From NCBI GenBank assembly GCA_027627225.1, contig CM051029.1, forward strand, positions 73,785,078 through 73,849,077: a stretch of 64,000 nucleotides of DNA. Reading direction: 5' to 3'. The notes beneath the pieces are model-generated. The model saw only the letters and a list, made by a program, of their open reading frames with translations, had not been told where the DNA came from and did not search any database. Origin of the DNA: Congeria kusceri (Eukaryota; Mollusca; Bivalvia; Myida; Dreissenidae). This document shows, one piece after another, positions 12,801 to 24,800 of this stretch. The translations under genes and the position numbers were made by a program. How positions within the stretch are numbered: position 1 is the stretch's first letter; the number at the start of each line of letters is the position of its first letter.

Positions 12801-15800
12801 ACGAAATGATGAACTCCGTGACTATCATGATGCTTATCGTCAGACACAAACATGAGACTTTCATGCGTGATCTCATCACACTCTTTGCATCTGTAATAAG
12901 CTACTATGGAAAACAATGTAGCTTGGTCATGCGACCAATGAGCACTCTGTGCCTCATCTTGGTACAAACATGTGTAATTTTCTGAATAGTCCATACAAAA
13001 GACAACCCAGTTCATCGGAACTTCATGGATCAGAGTGTTAAACTGATGATGTTGCCACATTGCATTATGCAGATGAGAACTGAAAACGCCAACTTCTTCA
13101 GATGATTCTCTGAGAAATATGTTAACAGATTCACTTTCAAACGAAGCATCTTACGTGATTTTTTCTTTCCCGTCTTCTTATCTGTGTAGGCCTGACTCTC
13201 CCATCTGTTCCAATCAACTACTGTTTTACCTGTCAATTCTTTCTTAATTGTGTTTTCTAGACTTTTCACACCACACTTATTACAATTTCTACTGATGCAA
13301 TCTCTGCTGTAGAACCTTGCACCTTCTTGTTTTGGACAGAGTGTTTTCTTTGACAATTCATATCTATCAAGAATACCCAAATCACGTCTTCCCTTTCCTT
13401 GTGTTTCTTTGTTAATAGCTGTCACTTTCATTTCCATGTTTGTGCAATATTCACACAGACAGTTATTGAAGTAGTTGCTTTTCATTGTTTTTACTGACTT
13501 TGGCCTCAGTGCTGCAAATGTGCTGAACCCAACCTCAACTTGAGGGTTTTGCTCTTTAAACTGTTTATAAGTCATCTGCAGACTCTGTTCCATAACATGT
13601 CTTGGTTCCATTGTTTTACTTTGGACAAGTTTCTTATCAGGAAGGCAGGCTGATACTCCTGGTGTCTTGAAAAACTGTTCTATTTTATCAATCGTCTCAT
13701 CATCTAGTCCATCTTGTCTTTTCTTCTCGTCCCAAACTCCTTCAACCTCTGAAGCTTTTGAAACGAATTTCCAGCTGACGCCACATTTTTTCCTTTCATT
13801 TGTTCTACCACTTGCTGTACTCCATGGCATCACCTTTGAAAATAATCTCCTTCTTTGTAAATGGTAGCGTGATCGCTTCATTCTATTATCATGCAACTCC
13901 TTGCATATTTTGTCCATGTTTTGATCATACAGGTCCAAACGTTTTTTTTTAGTTGGTGTCAAGTACATCATTCCTACAGAATCCAGGGCTTTCCTCTTTC
14001 TTGGTGTTGCCTGTGTAGCTAGTGACGTTAACACCTTTGCAAATTTTCCAGGTGAAGAAGGGATGGATTGCCTTGCTCTGTACACTGCTTTTCTCTCTGC
14101 CTCCTTTGATGTGAAGCTATTGTCAAACACTGAATCTTGGTTACTTTCTTTACATTCATTTGTCGTTCTTAGTTTCTGCTCTTTTAACCTCTTTTTATTT
14201 TCTGCATACTTCTCTCTTCTTTTTTCATTTAATCTTCGTCTCGCCTGTGCTGTCATGTTTGCTCTCATTTTTTGTTTACTTTGTCGCCACTGTTCTTTAC
14301 ACTTTTGACATTGATGTCTGGTTTTGGGCTTAGGTTTTTTCTTTTTATCGGAATTTTCTGCCCCTTCTATTATTTTACGGGTTTTTTCTTTTCTCCAGTT
14401 CTGCACTCATATGCGTGTCAGTTCTCTTTGCTTTTCTTTCTGCGTCTGATTAAGGTTCGCTCTACATGCTCGATTTCTGGCATTCGATTTTTCCTTGTAA
14501 ATATCATATAATTGAGGGTCTTCCTTTATTCTTTTCCTATATCTCTTCATTCTTTCTTTATCTGACATACGCATTTTTTCAGTATCGTCATTTGCTGCTT
14601 TTCCCGTACTAGACCGCACCATAGACCGTAGTTTGACTTTTAAAAAATTGGGGGTTCTCCCACCTGCGGAAGAAACAAAGTAAAGTAACCATTGAACTGT
14701 TCTTTAACGAGCCATCAACACAGTATGTACAGCTTTTTAGAGCCACCCAAGATAGAGGAGAAGGGTACATAGGATTCCGGGAACCCTGCCCTACTGTTAT
14801 CGAATAGATTCCCATGGTTTTTTACATGGAGTAAAGGGTTAAAACAAAAGTTAAGGCAGACGGACAGGCACGACCACAATAGTGCAGGTGTCCTAATGTA
14901 ACATGCGTTGTAGAATAAAATGCTTCTGCTCAACCTTATGTCTGGATTTTTTTTTCAATACATCCAAGCAAGTTTTAACTATACAACATGTCAGAATATA
15001 ACAATTATGCATGATTGCGCATATCGGACACCATTATTTTGATAAATATGTGTAACGCTTGTTACATGTTGTAGACTTCTGGTATCCACTGTAACATGAG
15101 TGCCACAAACTTGGTGTCCAAATGTAACAAGCGTTACGATGAACCATATATTGTCCACTTCTCATTTTATTCTTTGGGATTTTTAAACTTTCAGAGCACA
15201 ACTTTTCACACAATATTTCAACACATGGCATAAAATCCATAATTGTGCAAACCAGAAACTATTCCTTTGCTAAAGATGTGTAACGCTTGTTACATTTTGT
15301 AGACTTATGGTATCCACTGTAACATGAGTTACAGATATGTGGTGTCCAAATGTAACAAGAGTTCTTAAAAACAACATTTTCTATATTCTCACTGTACTTA
15401 ACTCTTTAAATTTTCCAAAAATGTTTTGTAAAATATTCCATTTGTTTGTAACATGAATACTGCTGATATTTGCTGCTTGCTATACCAATTATCTAGCGTT
15501 TACCACGCACGACTGTTACTAATTTTAATGGACGACAATATTTGGTGTCTACCAGTAACGAGTGTGCTCTGAGTTCGTATCCAATTGAATACAAACATGT
15601 CCGGATGTCGAAAGATTGTGTGACTAAAGTGCAGTCCATATATTAAAAACTAAGCAGAGATCTTTAATCGCATTATAGTACAGAAGAAGACAATTCATTT
15701 CCACATTAAATGCATGCATTCCATTTTAAATGTGTTCGATCGTTACCTGTAACGCTCGTTTCTTTTTTGGACCCGACCGGTTCCATGTTATTTTCAGCCA

Positions 15801-18800
15801 TATTGAATGACGTCACTGAACTGGTTTAAATCGTCATCGATTAATGTGCACATGCGTTTTTTCACGGTACGGTATAAAACCTTTACCAATTCGGTCTAGT
15901 ATTTTTACAACCATCCAAACGATCGTTACAAATAGGACACAAATTTACTTCTTTTTTTAAAATCTCAATAAAGGCAACACTGTCATCTTGATTTAATCCA
16001 AACATGTCAAATCAATATAAGAACACCGCAAATAATGGAAAAAACGAGAAAAAAATTATTTTAAAGAGCTACAATAAACTGCCTACAATTTGGACCATTA
16101 ACAGGACACCATGGTAACAAGAGTTACGGATATTTTCAATTAACTTTTATTCAAATTTTTCTTTGATTTGGTCACATTTTTTTAGTTTGCCCTTCTTCTA
16201 TCACCTCTTATTAAAAGATATCTAGTTCAAGTTTGAACAAAGTACAGATACTGTCTTCCACAGAGGACGACAAGTATGCACACCATTGTCATGTCCCATT
16301 TTCCGGTCGTAAAATTCCGAAAATTGTGGAGCAAAACTTAAAAAAAGAAACAACATTTAAATCAAATGTAACAATATATTATGTTTTTATATCTCTCTGA
16401 ACTATCTGCAAACCGCTGATTAAAAGTAAATTTGATTTTCATTTACAAAAAACAGTAACAAATGATAGAATTTGGGCACACCCCTATTTTCACCACTAGT
16501 GTAGAATCACCTTCTAAGAGACACCTTTTTATCCAAAAACAGTGACATTTTACCAATAGTCACAAGCTCCAGGAAGAGTCTTGATGAAGTTATCACAAAG
16601 ATTTGCCAGTTTTTTGAAGCTCTTGTTAAGCCAATGTAATGAAAATGTCAATTGAATTTTTTGAAACACACACTTATAAAAAATGTTTATTATTTTTCTG
16701 AATTTGGTAACCAAGGACATGTGAACCTCACATAGTTACATTTGTATTTAAAATGTTTACACAACACACTATTCCTTTAACATTAATGCAAAAATAATTC
16801 ATTTAATATCGATACTGCTATTAGATTATAATTAGAAGAGAAAAAAATATTTTAACATAGAAGGAAAATATTTGCTTTTGTACTTGTCTTATTTTTCATA
16901 ATGTTCATTTTTTTTATATAAAAACATAGGGTTGCTTCACTCCAAATGTTATACCTTGAGATTTTTGTGGTGAACCTATGTCAATTTATACATTTTTCCT
17001 CTCGGATAAGGTTATATTATATTTTGGTATTACTGATTTTGACATACTATGAAATAACAGTTTTAAAAAATACAAAAATTGGTGTTAGGCGTATTTTTAC
17101 TGTAATGAAATCTGTTGTTTTTTACCATATTTAATGCCAAAGTTAATGTCTTAAGTATTGTTGGTAAACGTTAGTACTTATGTTTGTTATACTTTTTCAT
17201 AAGATACATCTTTCACGTATAAATTAAAGCTATTAAGGAATAAATAAAATACATTTTGACAGTATGTCAGTCATTTTTGTAAGTGTACCCCATCAAAATT
17301 TTAGGTTGAAGTAGAAAAATGAGGGGTTATAACAAAAATCGCATTTTTGTCAAAACGTGTGGTTAGATTTTGTTTATATTTCACAGTTAAGTCTCATAAT
17401 AGATTTAATGATCAAAGATAATAAGAAAGTCAAGGTCTGAAAAATGTCCCATTAGGGGCTTTCTACATTAAGTTATCATTTGCAGCAAAACAATAGATAA
17501 ATTTATGTTTTAAAGTAGAATATAATAATGTAATAATGCTTTTCTAAAACAAAATCCCCTTTTGCCTTAAAATTCCCCATCTGAAGGGCCCCGCCACCTT
17601 TACCCCTACGGTGAAAAAACACACTGACTTGATGTATAATAATTTATGAATTATACAGAATATGTCTTGTATTTCAGGAATTATATTGGAGTACGAGCAA
17701 GGGGGTAACTTGAAAACCAAATCAATAGATTTATTGGACCTCAAACCTGAGTAAGACCTTTTCACTTCGATCACAACATATTTAGTGATGTTTAAACAAG
17801 TGTTTATTTAATTGTGTTTGTCTTTAGGTATGCAATATTAAAATTTGACAAGTTTTCTCTATCCATTGTTAAGCTGGAGCATTTGATTCCAGTGGAGGGG
17901 AAATATGAAAAATTAGTCTTTGCTACTTCTGGTAAACACATATGAGGTGTGTCTTGGGAAAACCGGGCTTAACGGATGTGCGTAAAGTGTAGTCCCGGAT
18001 CAGCCTGTGCAGTCTGCACAGGCAAATCCGGGACGAATCTTTCTGCCTACAGTGGATTTTTGTTTAGAATAGACTTCCTTGAAACAGAAAATACCATAAA
18101 AGCGGAAAGTGCCGCCCCTTTACGACACTTTACACACATGCATTAAGCCTGATTTTCCCACTACTCGCCTCATATATTTCTTATAATACATGTATTAGAT
18201 GCAAAATAAGTTTTATTATTCTAAACCTGCCAAATTTTGTAATCAAGATAATACAGATATGGGTAAAAAGAATTCTGAACAACTTGTTATCTAAAATATT
18301 AAAAAAATCATGCCAGTCTACATGTACTTCAATTTAATTTATGTATACCTCGGGGTAACAAATGCATAATTTATGTATACCTCGGGGTAACAAATGCATA
18401 ATTTATGTATACCTAGGGGTAACAAATGCATAATTTATGTATACCTCGGGGTAACAAATGCATAATTTATGTATACCTAGGGGTAACAAATGCATAATTT
18501 ATGTATACCTAGGGGTAACAAATGCATAATTTATGTATACCTCGGGGTAACAAATGCATAATTTATGTATACCTAGGGGTAACAAATGCATAATTTATGT
18601 ATACCTAGGGGTAACAAATGCATACTTCTGAATTATTATTTTATATAAACCTGTATTTTTCAGAACTGATATAGATGCTGTCGTAGATGAAATAGCGAGA
18701 AAAGAACCTTTAATCACAGCTTCCAAAACAGATCAAGTTCGGAAACTGTTAGGCCGTATCCTTGTAACTGACAATACAATGAGATTTGACAATGTATTTA

Positions 18801-21800
18801 GCCAGGGTGTGGAAATGTCAAAATTGTTTACTGTTCCATGGAAAAGTGCTCGCAAAACTACTTGTCCGCAAACAGCTGTCACTTGTCCAACAAATACGTA
18901 AGTTTTTATTCAGGCCTTCCTGATATATTTTTTCTTTAATTTATAAATAAAACACAATTTGTCATTAGACGGTATAAGAGTACAATTATACGATAATTAG
19001 CTTTTAACTTAAACATCATTTTTACACCCTGATATTGCACTTGTCCATGGATAAGTAGACAGGAAAAAATCACTTGTCCGACGGTAAAATTACCTGCGTC
19101 GGACAAGTGGGGCATAGGATTTCCACACCCCTGGTTTAGCCATTCAGAATGCTGGGACTTGATTGTTTGAGGGACATGTCTTGTATATGAGCCTTGTCGT
19201 AGGAAAACCGGACTTAATGCATGTGCGTAAAGTGTTGTCCCGGATTAGCCTGTGCAGTCTGCACAGGCTAATCCGGGATGGCACTTTCCGCCTACAGTGG
19301 ATTTATGTTTAGAAGAGACCTCCTTGAAACAGAAAATACCATAAAAGCGGAAAGTGCCATCCCGGATTAGCCTGTGCGGACTGCACAGGCTAATCCGGGA
19401 CGACACTTTACACACATGCATTATGACCGGTTTTCTCATGACATGCCACATATAATTAATAATTTTCATATTCTGCCAGCGGTTTTGTCAGAGTTTGCCA
19501 TCAGTGGAAGTGTTTATAAATCCCAGAGTGTATCGTAAATTAAAACGTTTAAAGTCAATAAAGACAGTACCAAGGCAAGTATATGTACATTTAGAAATGG
19601 TACGAGCAAAAAAGAAATAAAAAAATAATGTTATAATGCTTCTTTTGCATAAATTTTAGAAAGAAGTTAAATAAAATTTGTTTCAGTTACTCACGGGTTT
19701 CGCTGTTGATCGCCACTAGCGCCAAATACGACAAAATCATGAAATTTACTAATGTTTCTGCATTTTCAGTTACATAACTATAAGTAGCTGTTTTAAAATT
19801 ATGTATGTGGACTAAATAGTTTGACAGTGGTTGTGTTTATATGCAAGGAAATTCCTTTCATTTTTGTTTAAACAGTACATGGGAAATTAACATAATGTGA
19901 AATGTTATTACTTTGTCGTCCTTAACTTAGCTGACAGGTCTTCAAGAAAAGCTTGCCATCAAAGATGATCATCACTTCTATTTGTTTAAAGTAAGTGCAG
20001 AGACCTGAGCCGAGTTGTTCAAAACTTTAACGGCCACTTAAGCTAACGGCTATTAATATTTGGATGAAGTTATAAATGTAAACTTTACATTACAACTATA
20101 AACTTTAAGTTTATTCAATAGAAATTGTTAATGCTGAAATATTATAAAATGTTTAGTAAACAAATTGCTTGTAGTAGTAATTTTATTTACATGTAAAGAT
20201 AAGGGGCTGTTAGGTTAATTGGCCGTTAAAGTTTTGAAAAACTGGCCCCAGTTGCTACTGTGAATATGCTTTTCAGTGAAATATTTTGTGAAATCTCCAT
20301 CATAATGACCAACCAATATCTACTACATAAATTTTATTATAAACTTGACATGATCTCAACTATCACTCACCAATTACCAAACATATACAAAAACCCACAT
20401 ATACGTTGCATAATATTGACTTATAAACAATTATTATTAGATCTTTGACCAAGCCGAGAACAAATTACGTCATTAATGACGTAACATCGATGACGAACAT
20501 AGGATATTGGTTGGTCACATGACTTCTATTATACAATTATTGACTAGAGGTCCATTATTCGTTAGGATCTATAGCCTATGCCTCTTTGGGTTTGAACCTC
20601 AATTTCAATCCATTTCTTCCAACAATAAAAATCCAACAATACTGTAAGCAATTCTATTCCCTTTTCTTGTATCTATAAGCCTTAATTTTTAACAATCATG
20701 ATATTAATTGCATGTGAACCATTCTGACCAGTAACGCGATTTACGAAATCGCAATGACTGGTCGGAACGTATGATTTTATTCCGATTCAAAGTCTCAAAA
20801 TATATTATTTATCCAACTGACAAATTCATTATTTAGAATTTGTCCATGCACGATTTATTAAACTAATTGTAATGTATTTTACTAAAAAATAAAAGCAAAC
20901 ACGACAACCGTTGTCACTACAAAACTGAGAGTCCAGCGAAAACTGGTTTGTTTCGTCACTGTTTTTCTGTTTATAAATTACGTCATTCGTTAGAATTGCG
21001 TCACGTATTGCGTAATTAGTTGAAAGTTAAATAAAAGTACGGAAAGTTTGTTTGGTGTTTTTGTTAACATTTTGTGTAATAAAGAAAGTAACATGATTCT
21101 TTTCTTGTGACAGGATAATATGTATTATAAACGATCATATACGGCAGAGCTGGGCTGGGCGTCTATAATCGGCCCTAGCCGTATAACGGCCCTCGGGCCG
21201 TTATATCGGCAGCGGGCCGATTATAGATGCCCGGCCCAGCTCTGCCGTATATTATTGTCTAAGTATTTTGAGGTTTAGGCATGAAACTATTGTGTCTGCT
21301 TAATATTTGAGGCGTGTCATGGGAAAACCGGGCTTCATGCATGTGCGCAAAAATTCCATAACAGCGGAAAGTGTTGTCCCGGCTTAGCCTGTGCGGACTG
21401 CACAGGCTGATCGGGGACGACACTTTACGCACAAGCATGAAGCCCGGCTTTCCCATGACACGCCTCATTTCTATATCAGGTACAATAGTTTGCTCAACCC
21501 TCAATTTGTAACATGTGAACAATATACCATAATAAATAAGCATTTCTTACAAGGTAATAAGATCTCTTTCTGTATCTAGAATTTGTTATAAGCAAACAGT
21601 GCAAGTATTATAATCATTTGTCCTGCAATGCGTGCATTTTTGTGTTGACCGAAAAGGCGGCATATAGGGGTTACTTTCGGCAGGGTCAGCGGCAGCGGCG
21701 TTGTTGGCGGTGGCGCCATCCCTTCAGTTTGTGCAGACAATAACTTGAGAAGTTTAATTTTTGGCATAATTGCTCTTATCTTAACTTGAGTTATGCCCCT

Positions 21801-24800
21801 TTTAAAAAAAGTTCATATAAGGCTCGTGCAGACAATAAATTGAGAAGATTTTGTGCAATCATTATGAAACATTAGGGAAGTGCAAGTAGGCATAAAAGTA
21901 AGGTTAAGTTAGGTTTTCAGCATAATTGCTCTTATCGTACATGAGTTATGCCCCGTCAGGAGACACCTTCGTCTTGCAGAGTTCTAGTTACTACCTTTAT
22001 TTTGGGTCTGGCAGACTTGCAACCCTTATTTTGAAACATGTAGCAAATAACAACCTTGGCATCGGCTTTTAAAGAGTGTATTTATGATAGCCTGATAAAG
22101 TTAATAAGAATGTACCGTATTTATTGTACATGTATGTTTTCGGACTTTTAATGTTTTCGGCCATCCACAAAATTGGCCAAAGTAATTATTTTTAGTGTAT
22201 CTATGTTTTCGGACACTTTCAGAAAATTGAGATCTACGAGATCTATGTTTTTGGGCAGGCACTAATTTGCATTTAACACCCATTATCTTTTAATGTTTCC
22301 CAGGGAGCGACAGTTGTTTTCACAGGCTTCTCATTCCCTATTATCTGTCAATTTAACCATTTAAAGTGTTTGCTGAACAATGCATGCCAATTATCAAGTT
22401 GTGTAATGGCTTCAGTATACAACAACGTGTCATAAATTAACAAGTTGTATAATGGCTTCAATATACAATAACGTGCCATAAATTAACAAGTTGTATAATG
22501 GCTTCAATATACAACAACGTGTCATAAATTAACAAGTTGTATAATGGCTTCAATATACAACAACGTGTCATAAACTAAAAAGTTGTATATATGGCTTCAA
22601 TATACAACAACGTGTCATAAATTAACAAGTTGTATAATGGCTTCAATATACAATAACGTGTCATAAATTAACAAGATGTATTATAATGGCTTCAATATAC
22701 AACAACATGTCAGAAGTTAACGCTTCCAGGAATAAACGAGAACCATCATCTGAGACAAGTAATGAGTCCATAGTTAAATGCAAATTTTATTACAATATTT
22801 TTTGCAGATACTATGTTTTCGGACAGCTTTTTAATATTATTTTGTGACTAAACACTGAAAAAATTATTATTTGTCCTGCTACTTACCCAAACAGTGACCT
22901 CATAAAGTTGTGACTGTATCAGGCAGTAGCTACACTTGTAAGCCCGTCAGCAAACATTGAGCTATTTCTTATATGGGCAATGTTTGCTGACGGGCTATAC
23001 CCGGGAACGACCATTTCCGAGGTGGAAAAGTTTTCCTTCTTTGTCTATATTGTTCCGACAGGATTTTGATCGCTACTTTCACGTCTCGAAATTAGATAGT
23101 TATTGTGAACGGATTGCAATAAAAGTTACATACCTGGACAGATAAACCATTCCTAATTAATGTTCCATAAATATTTGTATGAAAACACTTTCATAATGCA
23201 TGCCCGAGCCATTTAAACCTATTGCGTTTTAAAATAATCTAGCTGTCTTCCACTGTGTAAAACTTTAATCGATATTCTGCTTCGCTAAATGGATTGCGTC
23301 ATTTCGATTGGTCTATCAACAACTACTTTCGTCATCCGGTTGGTTGAAGCGCATTTGAAGGGTTAAACAAGGCAAGGTAAACATGGCGGTCTGTACATGA
23401 ATGTAGATTTAAACAAAAGTTTAAATCGGGATTAAACGCATGTCCTACGTTCATATATAACTTAATTGTCGCAAATAATGGAAATTTATGAAAATTTAAA
23501 CTTTTAGGTTTCCACCACATAAATGGTCTTTCGGCAATGAGACGTTCCAGCGAATTTAGCCCTACATAAAAAGTAACACTAAATTCGCAGCACGTCTCAT
23601 GCATTAGACTAATCAGGCAGTAGATCACGTGACTGTGATATACAGTAAATAGGTATTCCTACGCGCCGGATAACAACATTGTCGAGAATGACACAGCATA
23701 AACATGAATACACGTCTACTTACCAGAGTTTTTCATCGATACAAATTTGTGTTGTCTAGTTTAACAGAGTTCAACTATAATGAGTTGTTTATCCTCACGT
23801 GCCATTTAACTGGTTAACAACAACTTCCTTTCAGTTCCATTCCATTTCAACACACTTGAATCTGATGCAAGCAAGTTATTCTTTGTGGATAGAATTGCTT
23901 TGGTCAACCAACAAAGCATATTCATCAAAGAAATAACCCTATATATAAATTTCCGATGAAAAGTAAAATGAAAAAAAGTAATCAAAGCCTACATCTGTAA
24001 TTTTAACGTAGAACAAAACATTTATTTTACTTTCAGTTACACTGTCCTCCACCCACAACTACCCGAGTAAATTGTAGAAAATTGAAAAGGGATCTATCTC
24101 ACCGTTTCCATTTGAGGCATATATTCCATACACTTTTTATCTGCAGTAATCATTCTGGGCTGCATCTTTGCGGGATTCCCGCAAACATAAATAAATTGGC
24201 GCAACAAAAATACTGTCAGTGGGCCATTTGGGCGCATAGAAATTTCCATTTGCAGGCGATTTGCTACCGCCCTTGTGGTTTAATTCCTACGCATCGGAAC
24301 TCCAAACCGTTGGTTATTACCGCAATAACCAACGCTTACCCGTAAATTATTTCTTAATTGTACAAAGGGTTGTTAGAGAAATTTCCATGGTTATCGTACA
24401 ATGATAAAAGTAAGATTATGTCTTTGACATTTGTAAATAAAACATTAAACAAGAGGGCCATGATGGCCCAAAGTGCTCACCTGAGAACTGGTACAAATGA
24501 ACACCATACTGTTGTGACAGGTTTGAAAATTAAGGTATCTGAACAATACACAGTGGGGGTAGAATCAATTTTGATTTAAAACATTGGTAATTGCAATGGG
24601 CTAACTTAAGTATGAGTTGGGTAGTGGATGTGCATTTTTTTGCTAATGGTTCTCAAATCATTTTTGTCGATATTCTTACCTGACCCTTTTTCATTAAGTC
24701 ATTGACAATTCTGGGAAATGCACAAACAGTAGATTTTGATGTCTTTTTCGCAGACAGTTTTGGAAAACTAGTTGCAATGCGATAATTGCGATGGCTGTGC

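Larger units (their letters stand above)
9498..14622 (-). pseudogene. Spliced DDE/D transposase-like gene, seven coding exons, disrupted
   Basis: The exons on the minus strand are 14622-12012, 11817-11734, 11503-11372, 11248-11117, 10818-10761, 10058-9902 and 9514-9498 (TGA). Junctions 2-7 keep frame and have GT-AG borders. The total is 3191 nt, one short of a multiple of three, about 1063 codons. Likely catalytic acidic residues sit in [18 protein letters not shown] and [11 protein letters not shown]. The N-terminus is basic with a CQKC motif, and CEYC and CNKC motifs suggest zinc binding. I know the [16 protein letters not shown] combination from uncharacterised proteins of many invertebrates. 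Breaks are TGA at 14407-14409, a one-base loss near 13150 and TGA at 12767-12769. The family name is uncertain. Confidence 0.78.
7884..16512 (-). mobile_element. Complete-looking 8.6-kb DNA transposon inserted in DAW1 intron 1
   Basis: The terminal inverted repeats are 21 bp (7884-7904 and 16492-16512), reading GGTGATTC(C/T)ACACTAGTGGT. The flanking direct repeat TCTA lies at 7880-7883 and 16513-16516. Inside is one minus-strand spliced transposase-like gene (9498-14622). Clusters of GTAACNNNNGTTAC palindromes sit near both ends, four on the left and at least six on the right, and are likely transposase binding sites. I cannot place it in a named superfamily. The 4-bp duplication and TIR are seen directly; mobility is inferred, and the transposase is now broken. 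Confidence 0.82.
881..17677 (+). other. DAW1 intron 1 (16.8 kb): overview
   Basis: Separate entries cover the elements at 1681-2605, 3418-3683, 3899-3990, 7047-7276, 7884-16512 and 17471-17633. In addition, 1200-1440 and 5490-5690 are inverted copies of each other. The stretch 5710-6690 has GTCC-rich ends related to the 1681-2605 element. In 2613-3417, 3991-5489, 6691-7046, 7277-7883 and 16513-17470 I see only AT-rich non-coding DNA. Confidence 0.7.

Noticed and set aside
13667..14511. Plus-strand phenylalanine/serine-rich frames opposite the transposase
   Set aside because: They are antisense shadows of the lysine-rich minus-strand exon.
18336..18623. CRISPR-like regular 32-bp repeats
   Set aside because: The units abut with no spacers and lie in an animal intron. 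This is a minisatellite.
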